From the NCBI GenBank assembly GCA_023150945.1, contig JAKLJX010000007.1, forward strand, positions 248,001 to 312,000: a stretch of DNA of 64,000 nucleotides, read 5' to 3'. Under the pieces are notes generated by a model, which was not told the origin of the DNA, did not search any database, and worked only from the letters and a program-made list of their open reading frames with translations. Numbering within the stretch: the first letter of the stretch is position 1; every line of letters begins with the position of its first letter. Made by a program: the position numbers and the translations under genes. This document shows, in pieces, positions 8,790-17,998 of the stretch. Origin of the DNA: a bacterium. Its GTDB lineage: Bacteria; Zhuqueibacterota; Zhuqueibacteria; Zhuqueibacterales; Zhuqueibacteraceae.

Positions 8790-10727
8790 ATGATCGAAGA
8801 CGTTCTTGGGGCTATCTTCAAGGAAGCGGCCAAAGCTGGGCAGTGGCTGATTGAGAAAAACAAAGAGCTGGATTACACCGGCGCTGCTGCCAGGCGCTAC
8901 GCTGCTCATTTGGAAGAACGCTACAATACCGTCCGTGTTTTTGGCATGGACAAACCCTTGCCGCTGCGCGAAATTTTTGTCAGAGTGAACGTTCTCGAAA
9001 AGATCACCGCGCGGCAACGAATCTCCATTGATGACCTGCGCAGCCAGTTTGAAAGCAACCGCCGCAGCTTCGGGACTGCAATCAAAACGATGGACGGCCT
9101 CGCGGTTGCCAATGAGCTGGCCAAGTTCATCGTCCTGGGCAAGCCGGGTTCAGGCAAGACTACCTTTCTGAAGTTCCTGGCCCTGCAGAGTCTGGATGGC
9201 AGACTCAAACAAAAACGCCTTCCCATTTTTGTTGGAATCCGGGACTTTGCCGATTCCGGCAAGACGCTCTTTGAATTCATTAATTCCCAGTTTGACCTCT
9301 GCCATTTGCCCAATGCTGTGCCCTTTGTCACTCGAATTCTAAACCGGGGCAAATGCCAGATTCTCCTGGATGGCCTGGACGAAGTGAATACCGAAAGAAG
9401 AGATGAAGTCATCAAGGAGATTTATGATTTCACTGAAAAATACAGCAACAACCAGATCGTTCTAAGTTGCAGAATTGCGGCGTACAACCATTGGTTTGAC
9501 AAGTTCAACGACGTTGAGATCGCAGATTTCAACGAAACGCAAATGCGCAACTTCGTCCATAATTGGTTCAGGGGAGAACCGGAGGTTGTTGAACAATGCT
9601 GGCGAAAACTGAATGAGAACCGGCGCATCCAGGAACTGGGCACAAATCCGCTTCTGCTGACGTTGCTGTGCCTATCCTTCAATGAAGCCATGGATTTTCC
9701 GCAGAACCGGGCGGAGCTTTACCGGGAGGCCATTCACGCATTCCTGAAAAAATGGGACAGCAGCAGGAGGATCAAACGGGATGAAATACTGTATCGCGGT
9801 CTCACCGCCATGCGCAAAGAATCCCTGTTTGCGAGAATTGCTGCAGCGGCATTTGAAAATGATGAATACTTTTTCCCGCAGCGCAACCTGGAGCTGTGGA
9901 TACTCGATTTCGTCAGACATCTGCCGCGCGTCAGGCGGGAGGCGCCCGAACCCGATGGCGAAGCTTTGCTCAAGGAAATTGAAGCACAGCACGGTATTTT
10001 TGTCGAACGGGCCAGCCGCATTTATTCCTTTGCCCACTTGACCTTTCAGGAGTATTTCACTGCAAGATACCTCGTCGATAACGCCGCCAAGGGAACCATT
10101 CAAAAACTGGTCGAACATCACCTGATCGACGATCGCTGGCGGGAGATTTTTCTGCTGACGGCAGAAATGCTGGATGATGCAAGCCAGTTGCTGCTGCTCA
10201 TCGATCAGAAATGCCAAGCCATCGGGTTGAACACCACCGTAACAAAGTACCTGGAAGCAAGCAACGAAGTCGTGAAGGCCTCTTCACCTTATCCGCCGCC
10301 GATCAACCGGGCATTGGCGCTTTTCAAAATTCTGGATCACACCCTGCAGATTCTCCTCGTCAGGGAGTCAAACCAGCGCAGCCTTCTCACGCAAGCGCGG
10401 GAGCTGGCGTCTGAGCTGGCGGTTGGCATTGCCTATGAACTTATCGGCACTGCGGCCATTCACAGCACGCTAAATTGGGATTACGCATTTGAAAACGCCA
10501 AAGCCCATTCATTCGCGGTGGCCTTCAACTACGACACCGAACTCGTTGCTACTGAGTTGATCTCTTTTCTCAAGGCGAATGTCATTCTGATCGAATGCTT
10601 GAACACCGAGTGTTGTGTTTCAGAATCTGTGAGACAGGGGGTTGTCGACGGTCTCTTGAGTTCTTCGCGGTTTCAACACCCAGAATCCCGGTTACGCCAG
10701 CAAGGTCTGGGCCATGCCCTGCCGTAA
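8790..10727 (+). CDS. NACHT-domain NTPase (STAND family)
   Basis: A 645-residue signal-transduction ATPase. After a helical N-terminal region (1-105) comes a complete NACHT module: Walker A GKPGSGKTT (117-125), Walker B ILLDGLDEV (191-199), sensor IVLSCR (223-228) and NPLLLTLLCLSF with the downstream YREAIHAFL winged-helix part. The FAHLTFQEYFTARYL motif closes the NACHT-associated helices. The last 180 residues are helical and carry runs such as LTQARELASELAVGIAYELIG; no LRR, WD40 or enzymatic domain is evident. Bacterial NACHT proteins include anti-phage defence proteins, so a defence role is plausible but unproved. The gene stands alone, with GGGAGAG upstream of the ATG. Confidence 0.88.
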   Translation: MIEDVLGAIFKEAAKAGQWLIEKNKELDYTGAAARRYAAHLEERYNTVRVFGMDKPLPLREIFVRVNVLEKITARQRISIDDLRSQFESNRRSFGTAIKTMDGLAVANELAKFIVLGKPGSGKTTFLKFLALQSLDGRLKQKRLPIFVGIRDFADSGKTLFEFINSQFDLCHLPNAVPFVTRILNRGKCQILLDGLDEVNTERRDEVIKEIYDFTEKYSNNQIVLSCRIAAYNHWFDKFNDVEIADFNETQMRNFVHNWFRGEPEVVEQCWRKLNENRRIQELGTNPLLLTLLCLSFNEAMDFPQNRAELYREAIHAFLKKWDSSRRIKRDEILYRGLTAMRKESLFARIAAAAFENDEYFFPQRNLELWILDFVRHLPRVRREAPEPDGEALLKEIEAQHGIFVERASRIYSFAHLTFQEYFTARYLVDNAAKGTIQKLVEHHLIDDRWREIFLLTAEMLDDASQLLLLIDQKCQAIGLNTTVTKYLEASNEVVKASSPYPPPINRALALFKILDHTLQILLVRESNQRSLLTQARELASELAVGIAYELIGTAAIHSTLNWDYAFENAKAHSFAVAFNYDTELVATELISFLKANVILIECLNTECCVSESVRQGVVDGLLSSSRFQHPESRLRQQGLGHALP

Positions 10728-10846
10728 AAGCCGAAACGGCGCTGGCCGACAGAGAAGTGCCCGGGCTTGAAGGTGCGCTGCAGAAGGAACAAGGGGCATA
10801 CGTCTGCGTATGACTCCCCGTCAAATCCCAAGCGACGGAGGATAGC

Positions 10847-11875
10847 ATGGACACCCGCATTCTACAGCGCATTCGCGAAAACCTGCAGCGCCAGCGCCAA
10901 AACCTGCTGGAATGGTGGCAGGCCGCGCCTAGCGCCAAGAAAAAAATCCGCGTCGGCCCGCTCGAGGAAACCTCGGTACAGGCGCATCTCCAACGCCTGG
11001 AAGAAGCGCTCGCCAAAGCCGAGAATCAAACCCTCGGCCTGTGCGAAGTCTGTCACGAATACATCGAAGCCGACCGGCTGGAGATGGACTTCACCGCCTG
11101 TGTGTGTATCGATCACTACTCCGCCGAACAACGCCGTGAGCTCGAAGCCGAACTCGAACTTTCGCACAAAGTGCAGAAGGCGCTGCTGCCTCAGGAGATT
11201 CCCCATGTTCCCGGCCTGCAACTCGCGGCCTTCAGCCAACCCGCGGCCATTGTCGGCGGAGACTACTTCGACTTCTTTCACTTCCGCGACGGCGCGCCCG
11301 GTCTGGCGGTTGCCGATGTCATGGGCAAGGGCGTACCCGCCAGCATGTTGATGGCCAATCTGCAGGCGGCCTTGCGCATTCTCGTGCCGGAAAGCGACGG
11401 ACCGGCGGCGGTGATCAGGCGGCTGAACCGGCTGTTCTGCCACAACGTGCATTTGATCAAGTTCATCACCATCTTTTTGGCGCGCTTCGAGGCCGGCCGC
11501 CGGGTGCTGGCATATTGCAACGCCGGCCACAATCCGCCATTGCTGCTGCGCGGCCTGGAGCAAGCCGGCCCGCCGCTGCAATGGCTGCAACCCACCGGCG
11601 CCGCCATCGGCCTGGCAGAGAGTTTCGACTACCGCGAGGAAACCGTCGCGCTTGCCCCGCGGGACGCCTTCGTGCTGTACACCGACGGCATCACCGAGGC
11701 CATGAATCAAATGCAGGTGGAATTCGGCGAAGAACGGCTGGCGCAAACCGCGGCGCAGTTTCGCCACTCCTCGCCGCAGGACTTGATCCGGCACGTGCGC
11801 CTGGCTTTGCGCGACTTCACCGGCAGGAATGGCTTTGCCGATGATGTGACCATCGTGGCGGGCAAGGTCGAATAA
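10847..11875 (+). CDS. SpoIIE/RsbU-type PP2C phosphatase fused to a DksA/TraR-like zinc finger
   Basis: A 342-residue protein joining two modules. Residues 1-100 form a helical hairpin (QRIRENLQRQRQNLLEWW and VQAHLQRLEEALAKAEN) followed by a putative C4-type zinc finger (Cys66, Cys69, Cys85, Cys87) like the end of DksA/TraR-type proteins. Residues 105-342 are a SpoIIE serine phosphatase: KVQKALLPQEIP, GGDYFDFF (metal), ADVMGKGVPAS, YTDGITEA and the final FADDVTIV. RsbU-type phosphatases dephosphorylate anti-sigma-factor antagonists. No STAS or anti-sigma gene is adjacent. GGAGG sits six bases before the ATG. The N-terminal module may sense redox, zinc or RNA polymerase; this is speculation. 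Confidence 0.92.
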   Translation: MDTRILQRIRENLQRQRQNLLEWWQAAPSAKKKIRVGPLEETSVQAHLQRLEEALAKAENQTLGLCEVCHEYIEADRLEMDFTACVCIDHYSAEQRRELEAELELSHKVQKALLPQEIPHVPGLQLAAFSQPAAIVGGDYFDFFHFRDGAPGLAVADVMGKGVPASMLMANLQAALRILVPESDGPAAVIRRLNRLFCHNVHLIKFITIFLARFEAGRRVLAYCNAGHNPPLLLRGLEQAGPPLQWLQPTGAAIGLAESFDYREETVALAPRDAFVLYTDGITEAMNQMQVEFGEERLAQTAAQFRHSSPQDLIRHVRLALRDFTGRNGFADDVTIVAGKVE

Positions 11876-11972
11876 GCCGCCGGCTCTTCATCACGGCTGT
11901 TCTCATCAGATTGCCGGTTCGAGCTGCAGGCCGTCTCAAAACTCGCATTTCGTATCTGCTCCACACTTCGCT

Positions 11973-13172
11973 ATGCTAGTTGCCGCCATTGTGGTGCTCG
12001 CCTTTTTGACCTTCGGCTATGTCTGTGCGTTGCTCTGGCTGACGCAGGGATTGCGCGCGGCGCAACAACTCCACAGTGACGAACACGAACACCACGGACA
12101 ATCCTCGCCGGCGCTTCCACCCACCGTCACCGTGATCGTTTGCGCCCGCAATGAAGAAACGCATCTGCCGCAGTTGCTGGCCGATCTCAGCCGGCAGGAC
12201 TATCCGGCGGAGCGGCTGCAAATTTACCTGGTCGATGACCGGTCCAGCGACGGCACCGGTGCACTGATGGCGGCCTTTGCCGCGCAGCACCCGAACGCCC
12301 GCCACTTGCGCATGCACGACACGCGGACGGATTTCGCGCCCAAGAAGCGCGCCCTGGATCATGCCATCCGCCAGGCGCGCGGCGAAATCATTCTGCTCAC
12401 CGATGCCGACGCGCGCGCGGGCCCAACCTGGGTGAGTGAAATGGCGGCGCAATTCCGCCCCGGCGTGGTGATGGTCTGCGGCTATTCGCCTTACCTTCCC
12501 CGCACAACGCTGCTGCAGAACATTCTGGCGTTGGAGTATTTTTCGCTGGCGGCCGTGGCAGCCGCCAGCATTGGCGCAGAGCGGCCGCTGACCTGCACCG
12601 GCAGCAATCTTGCCTACCGGCGGGAGGCCTATCTCGTCATCGATGGTTTTGCCGGCATCGCCCATTTCGTTTCCGGTGATGACGATCTCTTCCTGCACAA
12701 GATGCACGATCATCATCCCGGCCGCATCGCTTACGCCGGCCATCCTGCCATTCAAACGGCGGTGCGGCCGCCGGCTTCCTGGCAGGAGTTTCAATCGCAG
12801 CGGACGCGTTATGCTTCCAAAGGGCGCCATTACCGGCCCGGCGTGACGCTGGGTTTGGCCGCAGTGTACTTGCTCAATCTCCTGCTCGTCGCCGGCCTGC
12901 TGTCCGTTCTGCTCGGAACAACAGCGGTGTTCGCCGCGACGTTGGTCTGCGGCAGCCTCAAAGCGGGCAGCGAATTTCTCTTTCTGCGGCGCGCGGCAGC
13001 CTGGTTCAAAGAGGAAAGCCTGCTGCAATATTTTCTCCCCGCCGCGTTGTTGCATCCGTTCTACGTGGTCTATTTTGCCACGCGCGCGCCCTTTGCAAAA
13101 TTCACCTGGCGCGGACAAAGCTTTGCCACGACCACGGCCGTCCAACAACCGGCGACCGTGCGCAGCCGGTGA
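11973..13172 (+). CDS. Membrane-bound family 2 glycosyltransferase
   Basis: A 399-residue inverting glycosyltransferase. It begins with a transmembrane helix (VAAIVVLAFLTFGYVCALLWL), then the GT-A fold: VIVCARNEETHLPQLL, LVDDRSSDGT for nucleotide binding, LLTDADAR with the DxD aspartates, GSNLAYRREAY, SGDDDLFL as acceptor-side acidic cluster and QRTRYASKG in place of the QxxRW motif. Two or three C-terminal helices follow. The substrate is probably a lipid-linked or envelope glycan. No Shine-Dalgarno sequence is obvious before the ATG. It is more similar in motif detail to the GT2 gene at 32926-34011 than to the one at 14150. Confidence 0.9.
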   Translation: MLVAAIVVLAFLTFGYVCALLWLTQGLRAAQQLHSDEHEHHGQSSPALPPTVTVIVCARNEETHLPQLLADLSRQDYPAERLQIYLVDDRSSDGTGALMAAFAAQHPNARHLRMHDTRTDFAPKKRALDHAIRQARGEIILLTDADARAGPTWVSEMAAQFRPGVVMVCGYSPYLPRTTLLQNILALEYFSLAAVAAASIGAERPLTCTGSNLAYRREAYLVIDGFAGIAHFVSGDDDLFLHKMHDHHPGRIAYAGHPAIQTAVRPPASWQEFQSQRTRYASKGRHYRPGVTLGLAAVYLLNLLLVAGLLSVLLGTTAVFAATLVCGSLKAGSEFLFLRRAAAWFKEESLLQYFLPAALLHPFYVVYFATRAPFAKFTWRGQSFATTTAVQQPATVRSR

Positions 13173-13264
13173 GGCGCCGCGTGCTTGTCTTGTCCGCCGT
13201 TTGCACCAAACAATGACTGCCCGGCCTGCGCGCCGGGAATGAAATTCCTTACCTTCAGTTTGCG

Positions 13265-14083
13265 ATGGATTCTGCCCACGCTCACCGGCAAGAGGCACCC
13301 AAAAAGCAGCGGGTCATGCTCGTGCGCGCGCTGTCGAAACTCGGGCTGTGCTCACGCCAGGAAGCACGGCGCGCGATTCGCGCCGGCCGCGTGCAGGTCA
13401 ATGGCAAAACCGCACGTGACAGTCTGTACTGGATCACGCTCGGCGAGGATCAAATCGTATTCGACGGCAAGCCGCTCAGCGCAGCCCAACCGTTGCGCTA
13501 TTTCATGCTGCACAAACCAGCAGGCTATGTCACCACCCGGCGTGATTCCTTCGGCCGGCAGACGGTTTTCGATTTGATGCCAATGGCGCAAACCAAACTC
13601 GGCAAACCTTCAGGCGCAGCGCCCGGCCGCGATTGGCTCTTTCCCGTGGGCCGGCTGGATTTTGATTCGGAAGGGCTGCTGCTCTTCACCAATGACGGCC
13701 CCCTGGCTGACGCCCTCGCGAGTCCAACCAGCCACGTCGAGAAGGTCTATCGGGTGCAGTTGGATCGTGTGCCGCCGGAGACGGAACTGCGGCGGTTGGA
13801 GCAAGGCATTCTGCTGGACGGCCGCCTGACGTTGCCGGCCAGAGTTGAATACGAATCGGATCATCACGAAGGCCGCTGGCTGCGCATCACCATGCACGAA
13901 GGGAAAAACCGGCAAGTGCGGCGCATGTTTGCGGCGGTGGGCAGCAAAGTTCTGCGCCTGCTGCGCGTTCGCATTGGCCCGCTGAAGCTCGGCAACTTGG
14001 CCGTGGGTGAATGGCGGGAACTCGCCGCCACGGAAGTGCAAGCCCTGCGCCGGGCGGTTGCGCGGCCGCAGGCTCCTCAATAA
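13265..14083 (+). CDS. RsuA/RluB-family pseudouridine synthase
   Basis: Modifies uridine to pseudouridine in ribosomal RNA. The 272-residue protein starts with an S4 RNA-binding domain (ALSKLGLCSRQEARRAIRAG, about 21-70) and continues with the synthase core: LHKPAGYVTT, then GRLDFDSEGLLL containing the catalytic Asp132, and EGKNRQVRRMF near the end. Whether it targets 16S or 23S rRNA cannot be decided from sequence. The ATG at 13265 lacks a strong ribosome site; MLVRALSK at codon 18 is an alternative start. It lies between two GT2 genes with small gaps on the same strand. Confidence 0.93.
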   Translation: MDSAHAHRQEAPKKQRVMLVRALSKLGLCSRQEARRAIRAGRVQVNGKTARDSLYWITLGEDQIVFDGKPLSAAQPLRYFMLHKPAGYVTTRRDSFGRQTVFDLMPMAQTKLGKPSGAAPGRDWLFPVGRLDFDSEGLLLFTNDGPLADALASPTSHVEKVYRVQLDRVPPETELRRLEQGILLDGRLTLPARVEYESDHHEGRWLRITMHEGKNRQVRRMFAAVGSKVLRLLRVRIGPLKLGNLAVGEWRELAATEVQALRRAVARPQAPQ

Positions 14084-14149
14084 GAAACGACGAGAGATCC
14101 CCACCAATAAGTATTTTCGGAAAATCGCGGCTTCACGCCGGACGCCTGC

Positions 14150-15343
14150 ATGACTGGAATCGAAATCACTCTGCTCTGCTTGTTCGGATTGTATACCCTC
14201 GCCTCGCTGCTTCTTTTGGTTGGCACGGCCCGGGCCGGCGCTGAACAACACAATCCGAATCAGGCGGCCCGGCCGCGCGTCAGCATCCTGGTCGCCGCCC
14301 GCAATGAAGAACGCCATCTCCCCGCCTGCCTGCAAGCGTTGGTGCAGTCCGACTATCCCGCGGCGCAGCTCGAAATCATGGTGATCGACGACCGCTCGAC
14401 TGATCAAACCCGGCAGATTGCGGCCAGCTTTGCGCAGCGCTACTCCTGCGTGCGCGTGCTTTCGCTCACGCAGCGGCTGGCAGGCATGTCCGGCAAAGCC
14501 AGCGCGCTCTGTCAGGGACTGGCGCACGCAACCGGCGAGATCATTCTAGTGACGGATGCCGATTGCCTGGTGCCGCCCACGTGGGTGGCGGCCATGGTCC
14601 GCCCTTTCACCCCACAAACCGGCTTGGTCGGCGGCTTCACTTTGCTCAGTCCATTTCACACGCTGCGGCCGGCGCAAGCAACAGACCACTTGTACGGTCG
14701 CGTGCAAACGCTCGACTGGATGTTCTTGTTGACCATCGGCGCAGGCGCTGCGGGCTGGGGCAAACCGGTCTCGATTCTCGGCAATAACTTCGGTTTTCGC
14801 CGCCAAGCCTATGACCAAGTCGGCGGCTATCGCGCCATCGGCTTCACCATCATCGAAGATTTTGCGCTGATGCAGAAGATCGTCAGCGAGACGGCGTGGC
14901 AGGTGCGCTTTCCCCTGGAGTCGGCCGCGGCGATTTACTCCTTTCCGCCCGCCTCCTGGCGGGAGTTTCTGCGCCAACGCCAGCGCTGGGCGGCTGGCGG
15001 CAAAGAAATGGGCCTGCTCGCCAAATCCCTGATGGTGGTCGGCTTCAGCGTGCAGCTCGCGCTGGCGCTCGCCGCCGTGCTTTCACCCGCGCTGCTGGCT
15101 GCCGGCCTGCTGCTCAAGCTGGGCAGTGACTTCATTCTGCTTTGGCGTTGCGCCGCCGCGCTGCGGGCGCGGCCGCTGTTGCGCAGCTTTCTGTTTTTCG
15201 AGTTGTATTTCTTTCTCTACTGCTTCGCTCTGGCGCCCACCATCATGTTGCCGGCGACGGTTCATTGGAAGGGCGTGCGTTATCGCTGGAATGTACGCGG
15301 CCAAATCAGAAGCGTGGAAGACTTGCCCGAGTCTGCGCCCTGA
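14150..15343 (+). CDS. Membrane-bound family 2 glycosyltransferase
   Basis: A 397-residue GT2 enzyme. Features in order: N-terminal membrane helix (TLLCLFGLYTLASLLLLV), ILVAARNEERHLPACL, MVIDDRSTDQT, ILVTDADC, GNNFGFRRQAYDQVGGY, an FTIIEDFALMQ acidic motif and RQRQRWAAGG, the QxxRW catalytic signature. Two to three C-terminal helices end the protein. Such architecture is common in lipid glycosylation (for example ceramide or diacylglycerol glucosyltransferase-like) and exopolysaccharide synthesis. Third-position choices resemble its neighbours, so it looks native. It follows the pseudouridine synthase by 66 bp and precedes a PHP hydrolase by 44 bp. Confidence 0.9.
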   Translation: MTGIEITLLCLFGLYTLASLLLLVGTARAGAEQHNPNQAARPRVSILVAARNEERHLPACLQALVQSDYPAAQLEIMVIDDRSTDQTRQIAASFAQRYSCVRVLSLTQRLAGMSGKASALCQGLAHATGEIILVTDADCLVPPTWVAAMVRPFTPQTGLVGGFTLLSPFHTLRPAQATDHLYGRVQTLDWMFLLTIGAGAAGWGKPVSILGNNFGFRRQAYDQVGGYRAIGFTIIEDFALMQKIVSETAWQVRFPLESAAAIYSFPPASWREFLRQRQRWAAGGKEMGLLAKSLMVVGFSVQLALALAAVLSPALLAAGLLLKLGSDFILLWRCAAALRARPLLRSFLFFELYFFLYCFALAPTIMLPATVHWKGVRYRWNVRGQIRSVEDLPESAP

Positions 15344-15387
15344 GGAATGCCGCTTGCCTGGTGGTGCCTCGCAACGATTGAGATGAC

Positions 15388-17094
15388 ATGCCCATTCTGA
15401 TCAGCTTTTGGAGTTTGGCCGCGGCCGTTGGCTTCGACCTTGACGGGATGACCCTGCCGGTCGCGCTGCTGTTTTTCCTCTATGCCGAGATTCACTATCG
15501 TTTCAAATTCACCCCCAGCCGGCTCTATCGCCGCCAGCCCGAGATTCTCGCGGATGTGCCGCAGCGGCTCGAGCCGCACACGCCTCTGCCGGTCTTGTTG
15601 ATCGTCAAAGATGCCGGCCGCTTTCCCTGCGAGCTGCAATCCCTCACCGTCACGCTGCAGCTCGCCACGCCCGCAGCCGATTCCAGCAAGCCCTTCACGC
15701 ACCAGATCACCTTCAACGAAATCATCACTGCGCCAATGTGGTGGCGGGTTGTTCCGGTTATTCTGCCGGCCGAGGCACGAGGACTGGCGCGAGTCAACGT
15801 CACCATCGAATATCGCATTGGCGGCCGGCAGTTTCGTTGTGTGAATGACAACTATGCCGGCACTCGCCATGCGCCGCTGCAACTGCTGCTCGCGGAGGAG
15901 CCGCTTCCCGCGCTGCCGGGCTTTTGCCAGGGCGATTTGCACTGCCACACGGATGCCACCAGCGACCAGGTCGAATTCGGCGCGCCGGCCGGCGCCTATG
16001 CTGCGCTCGGTAAAGCCATGGGCTTGTCCTTTTGCGCCGCGACCGACCATTCCTATGATCTCGATGATTTCCCCGATGATTACCTGCACAATGATCCCGA
16101 GCTGCGCAAATGGCGCAGACTGCAGGAAGAGATACATGCGCTCAATGCCAGCGCCTCCGGTTTTGTCGTCATTCCCGGCGAGGAGGTTTCCTGCGGCAAC
16201 GCCGCCGGCCGCAACGTGCATTTCCTCATTCTCAATCACTCCCGCTTCATTCGCGGCAGCGGCGACAGTGCCGAACGCTGGCTGCGCACCCGGCCCGATC
16301 ACACCATCGCGGAGGTGCTGGCCCAGCTCGAGGCCGGCGCGCTCGCCTTTGCCGCGCATCCCGCCGTGCCGCCGCCCTTGCTGGAGAGAGTGTTGCTCGG
16401 CCGCGGACACTGGGCGGACGCGGACCTCGCGCATGCGCGCTTGAACGGCCTGCAGTTTTGGAACGGCGGCAGGCTTTGGGAAGAACAGGGCATGCAACAG
16501 TGGCGCGAAATGTTGCTGGCCGGCCGGCGTGTCTACACCATTGCCGGCAGCGATGCCCACGGCAACTTCAATCGCTTTCGCCAGATTTCATTTCCCTTTG
16601 TGAAAATGGTGGAGCATCACCGCCATCTCTTCGGCAGTGTGCGCACCGCCGCTCTGCTCGAGGGCGGCCTGCAGCTCGATTCTCTGCTGGCGGCGCTGCG
16701 TCACGGCCGCGCCTGCATCACCACTGGTCCGTTGCTCGATTTGCGCGTAACGCATGCAATGGGCAAGCAAGCCCGTCTGGGCGATCACATTTCGGCAGAA
16801 TCCGGCAAGATTCAAATCTCGGCGGTGAGCACGGAGGAATTCGGCAGATTGGTGCAGGTGAAAATTTGGCGGGGTGACCCGGCGCGGCGGAGGGAGGAAA
16901 TTATTCATGAGGCGCAGCCGGCTGCTCGAGCGTTTCATTATCAGGCAGAAATCGCGTTGCCGCGCGCCGCGCGTGACTTCTACCTGCGCGCGGAAGCGCG
17001 CACCGAGCGTGCGCCGCTGCTGCCCGAGCAAAGTGCCAGTTGCCGCGCCTTGACCAATCCGATATGGGTCACGCCGGCGCATGTACAAACCTGA
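15388..17094 (+). CDS. CehA/McbA-like PHP-domain metallohydrolase
   Basis: A 568-residue protein. The N-terminal 160 residues are beta-rich after a hydrophobic start. The PHP domain begins at GDLHCHTDATSDQVEFGAP (about 176) and carries the ligands expected for a polymerase/histidinol-phosphatase metal cluster: HCHT, FCAATDHSY, IPGEEVSCGN with GRNVHFLIL, FAAHP and TIAGSDAHG. CehA/McbA relatives hydrolyse esters or carbamates, while other PHP proteins are phosphoesterases, so the substrate is open. The C-terminus (about 445-568) is a beta-sandwich-like region that follows a TGPLLDLRV segment. Probably expressed with the upstream GT2 gene. Confidence 0.86.
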   Translation: MPILISFWSLAAAVGFDLDGMTLPVALLFFLYAEIHYRFKFTPSRLYRRQPEILADVPQRLEPHTPLPVLLIVKDAGRFPCELQSLTVTLQLATPAADSSKPFTHQITFNEIITAPMWWRVVPVILPAEARGLARVNVTIEYRIGGRQFRCVNDNYAGTRHAPLQLLLAEEPLPALPGFCQGDLHCHTDATSDQVEFGAPAGAYAALGKAMGLSFCAATDHSYDLDDFPDDYLHNDPELRKWRRLQEEIHALNASASGFVVIPGEEVSCGNAAGRNVHFLILNHSRFIRGSGDSAERWLRTRPDHTIAEVLAQLEAGALAFAAHPAVPPPLLERVLLGRGHWADADLAHARLNGLQFWNGGRLWEEQGMQQWREMLLAGRRVYTIAGSDAHGNFNRFRQISFPFVKMVEHHRHLFGSVRTAALLEGGLQLDSLLAALRHGRACITTGPLLDLRVTHAMGKQARLGDHISAESGKIQISAVSTEEFGRLVQVKIWRGDPARRREEIIHEAQPAARAFHYQAEIALPRAARDFYLRAEARTERAPLLPEQSASCRALTNPIWVTPAHVQT

Positions 17095-17280
17095 GCATTT
17101 TGCTCTGCGGAGATGCACTGCACGGCGTGTTATCCGGCGAGGAAACTGTGAACCGCCGGGAAACACGCCCGGCGAATCAACTGAGTAAACGAATTGCACC
17201 GCCGTGCCGGCTCACGGCAGTGGTCAATGCCGGACCGGTTTTCGGCAAACCATCAACTTTGTTGAGAGGGAGGTGCGCTC

Positions 17281-17907
17281 ATGAAGAAGATCGTTTTGCT
17301 GGTCGCAGCGCTGGTTCTGCTGGTGATGAACGGCTGTCTCTTTGTCGAGGCCGTTGAGGTTCGCATCCGCTTCTTTGGCAACGATCAGCCGCCGGAGGTG
17401 ACGCTGATCTATCACAATCTCTCCAGCGATGCCGAAAGCGAGACCAGGCTAAAGGAAGATTTTGCAGACATGATTTCGAGCTGGCAGAGCAATGCGGACT
17501 CGCTCGAGCTGGCTGAAAAAGGATTCCAGCTCAAGGATCAGCAGCTTTACCTGAAAGAAGGCAAACTGCAAGCGCGCCGGCTGGCGGTTGTCACCGGCAA
17601 CCTGGCGGAGACGCTGCGGGAAAGCGGGCAGAGCGCGGTCGCCGGTGAGTTGCTTTCCAACGACGAGAGAATGCTGGTGATCGACGCGAGCGAAGGCACC
17701 ATCACCGCGACCAATGCGAAAGTGTACAAGACCGGCAGGAACTTCGTGCTGACCTGGCCGGAGGAGATGCGGGAGATTTATTGGATTCAACGCGTACCGA
17801 CCAATACCGACGAATATCGCCAGGCACGCCGCAATCGCCCGGCTTTTGTGAAAATGTTCGAAACTTTCCAGCAAGAGCAAGCGGCGGCCGCGAACGTGCG
17901 TCAGTAA
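17281..17907 (+). CDS. Small putative lipoprotein, unknown function
   Basis: A 208-residue product with a short basic start (MKK), a hydrophobic core (IVLLVAALVLLVM) and a near-lipobox NGC, so it is probably anchored in the envelope by Cys19. The mature part has charged, helical text such as SESETRLKEDFADMISSW-like segments and an ELLSNDERMLVIDASEGTI strand region. No family recognised. GGGAGGTG lies just before the ATG, one of the strongest ribosome sites in the window, implying good expression. It is followed on the opposite strand by a PhoD-like phosphatase, so the two genes converge. Confidence 0.75.
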   Translation: MKKIVLLVAALVLLVMNGCLFVEAVEVRIRFFGNDQPPEVTLIYHNLSSDAESETRLKEDFADMISSWQSNADSLELAEKGFQLKDQQLYLKEGKLQARRLAVVTGNLAETLRESGQSAVAGELLSNDERMLVIDASEGTITATNAKVYKTGRNFVLTWPEEMREIYWIQRVPTNTDEYRQARRNRPAFVKMFETFQQEQAAAANVRQ

Positions 17908-17998
17908 ATCGCCCGGCGAAGAAAACCGGCGGCGAGATGACGGCGGCGCGCGAGCCAACCGGCCTTGCGCCGCTGGAACGGTGCAGGTCGGAGATACT

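Noticed and set aside
15280-16560. 426-codon minus-strand frame opposite the PHP hydrolase
   Set aside because: Shadow of the PHP gene, which has the metal motifs in the right frame.
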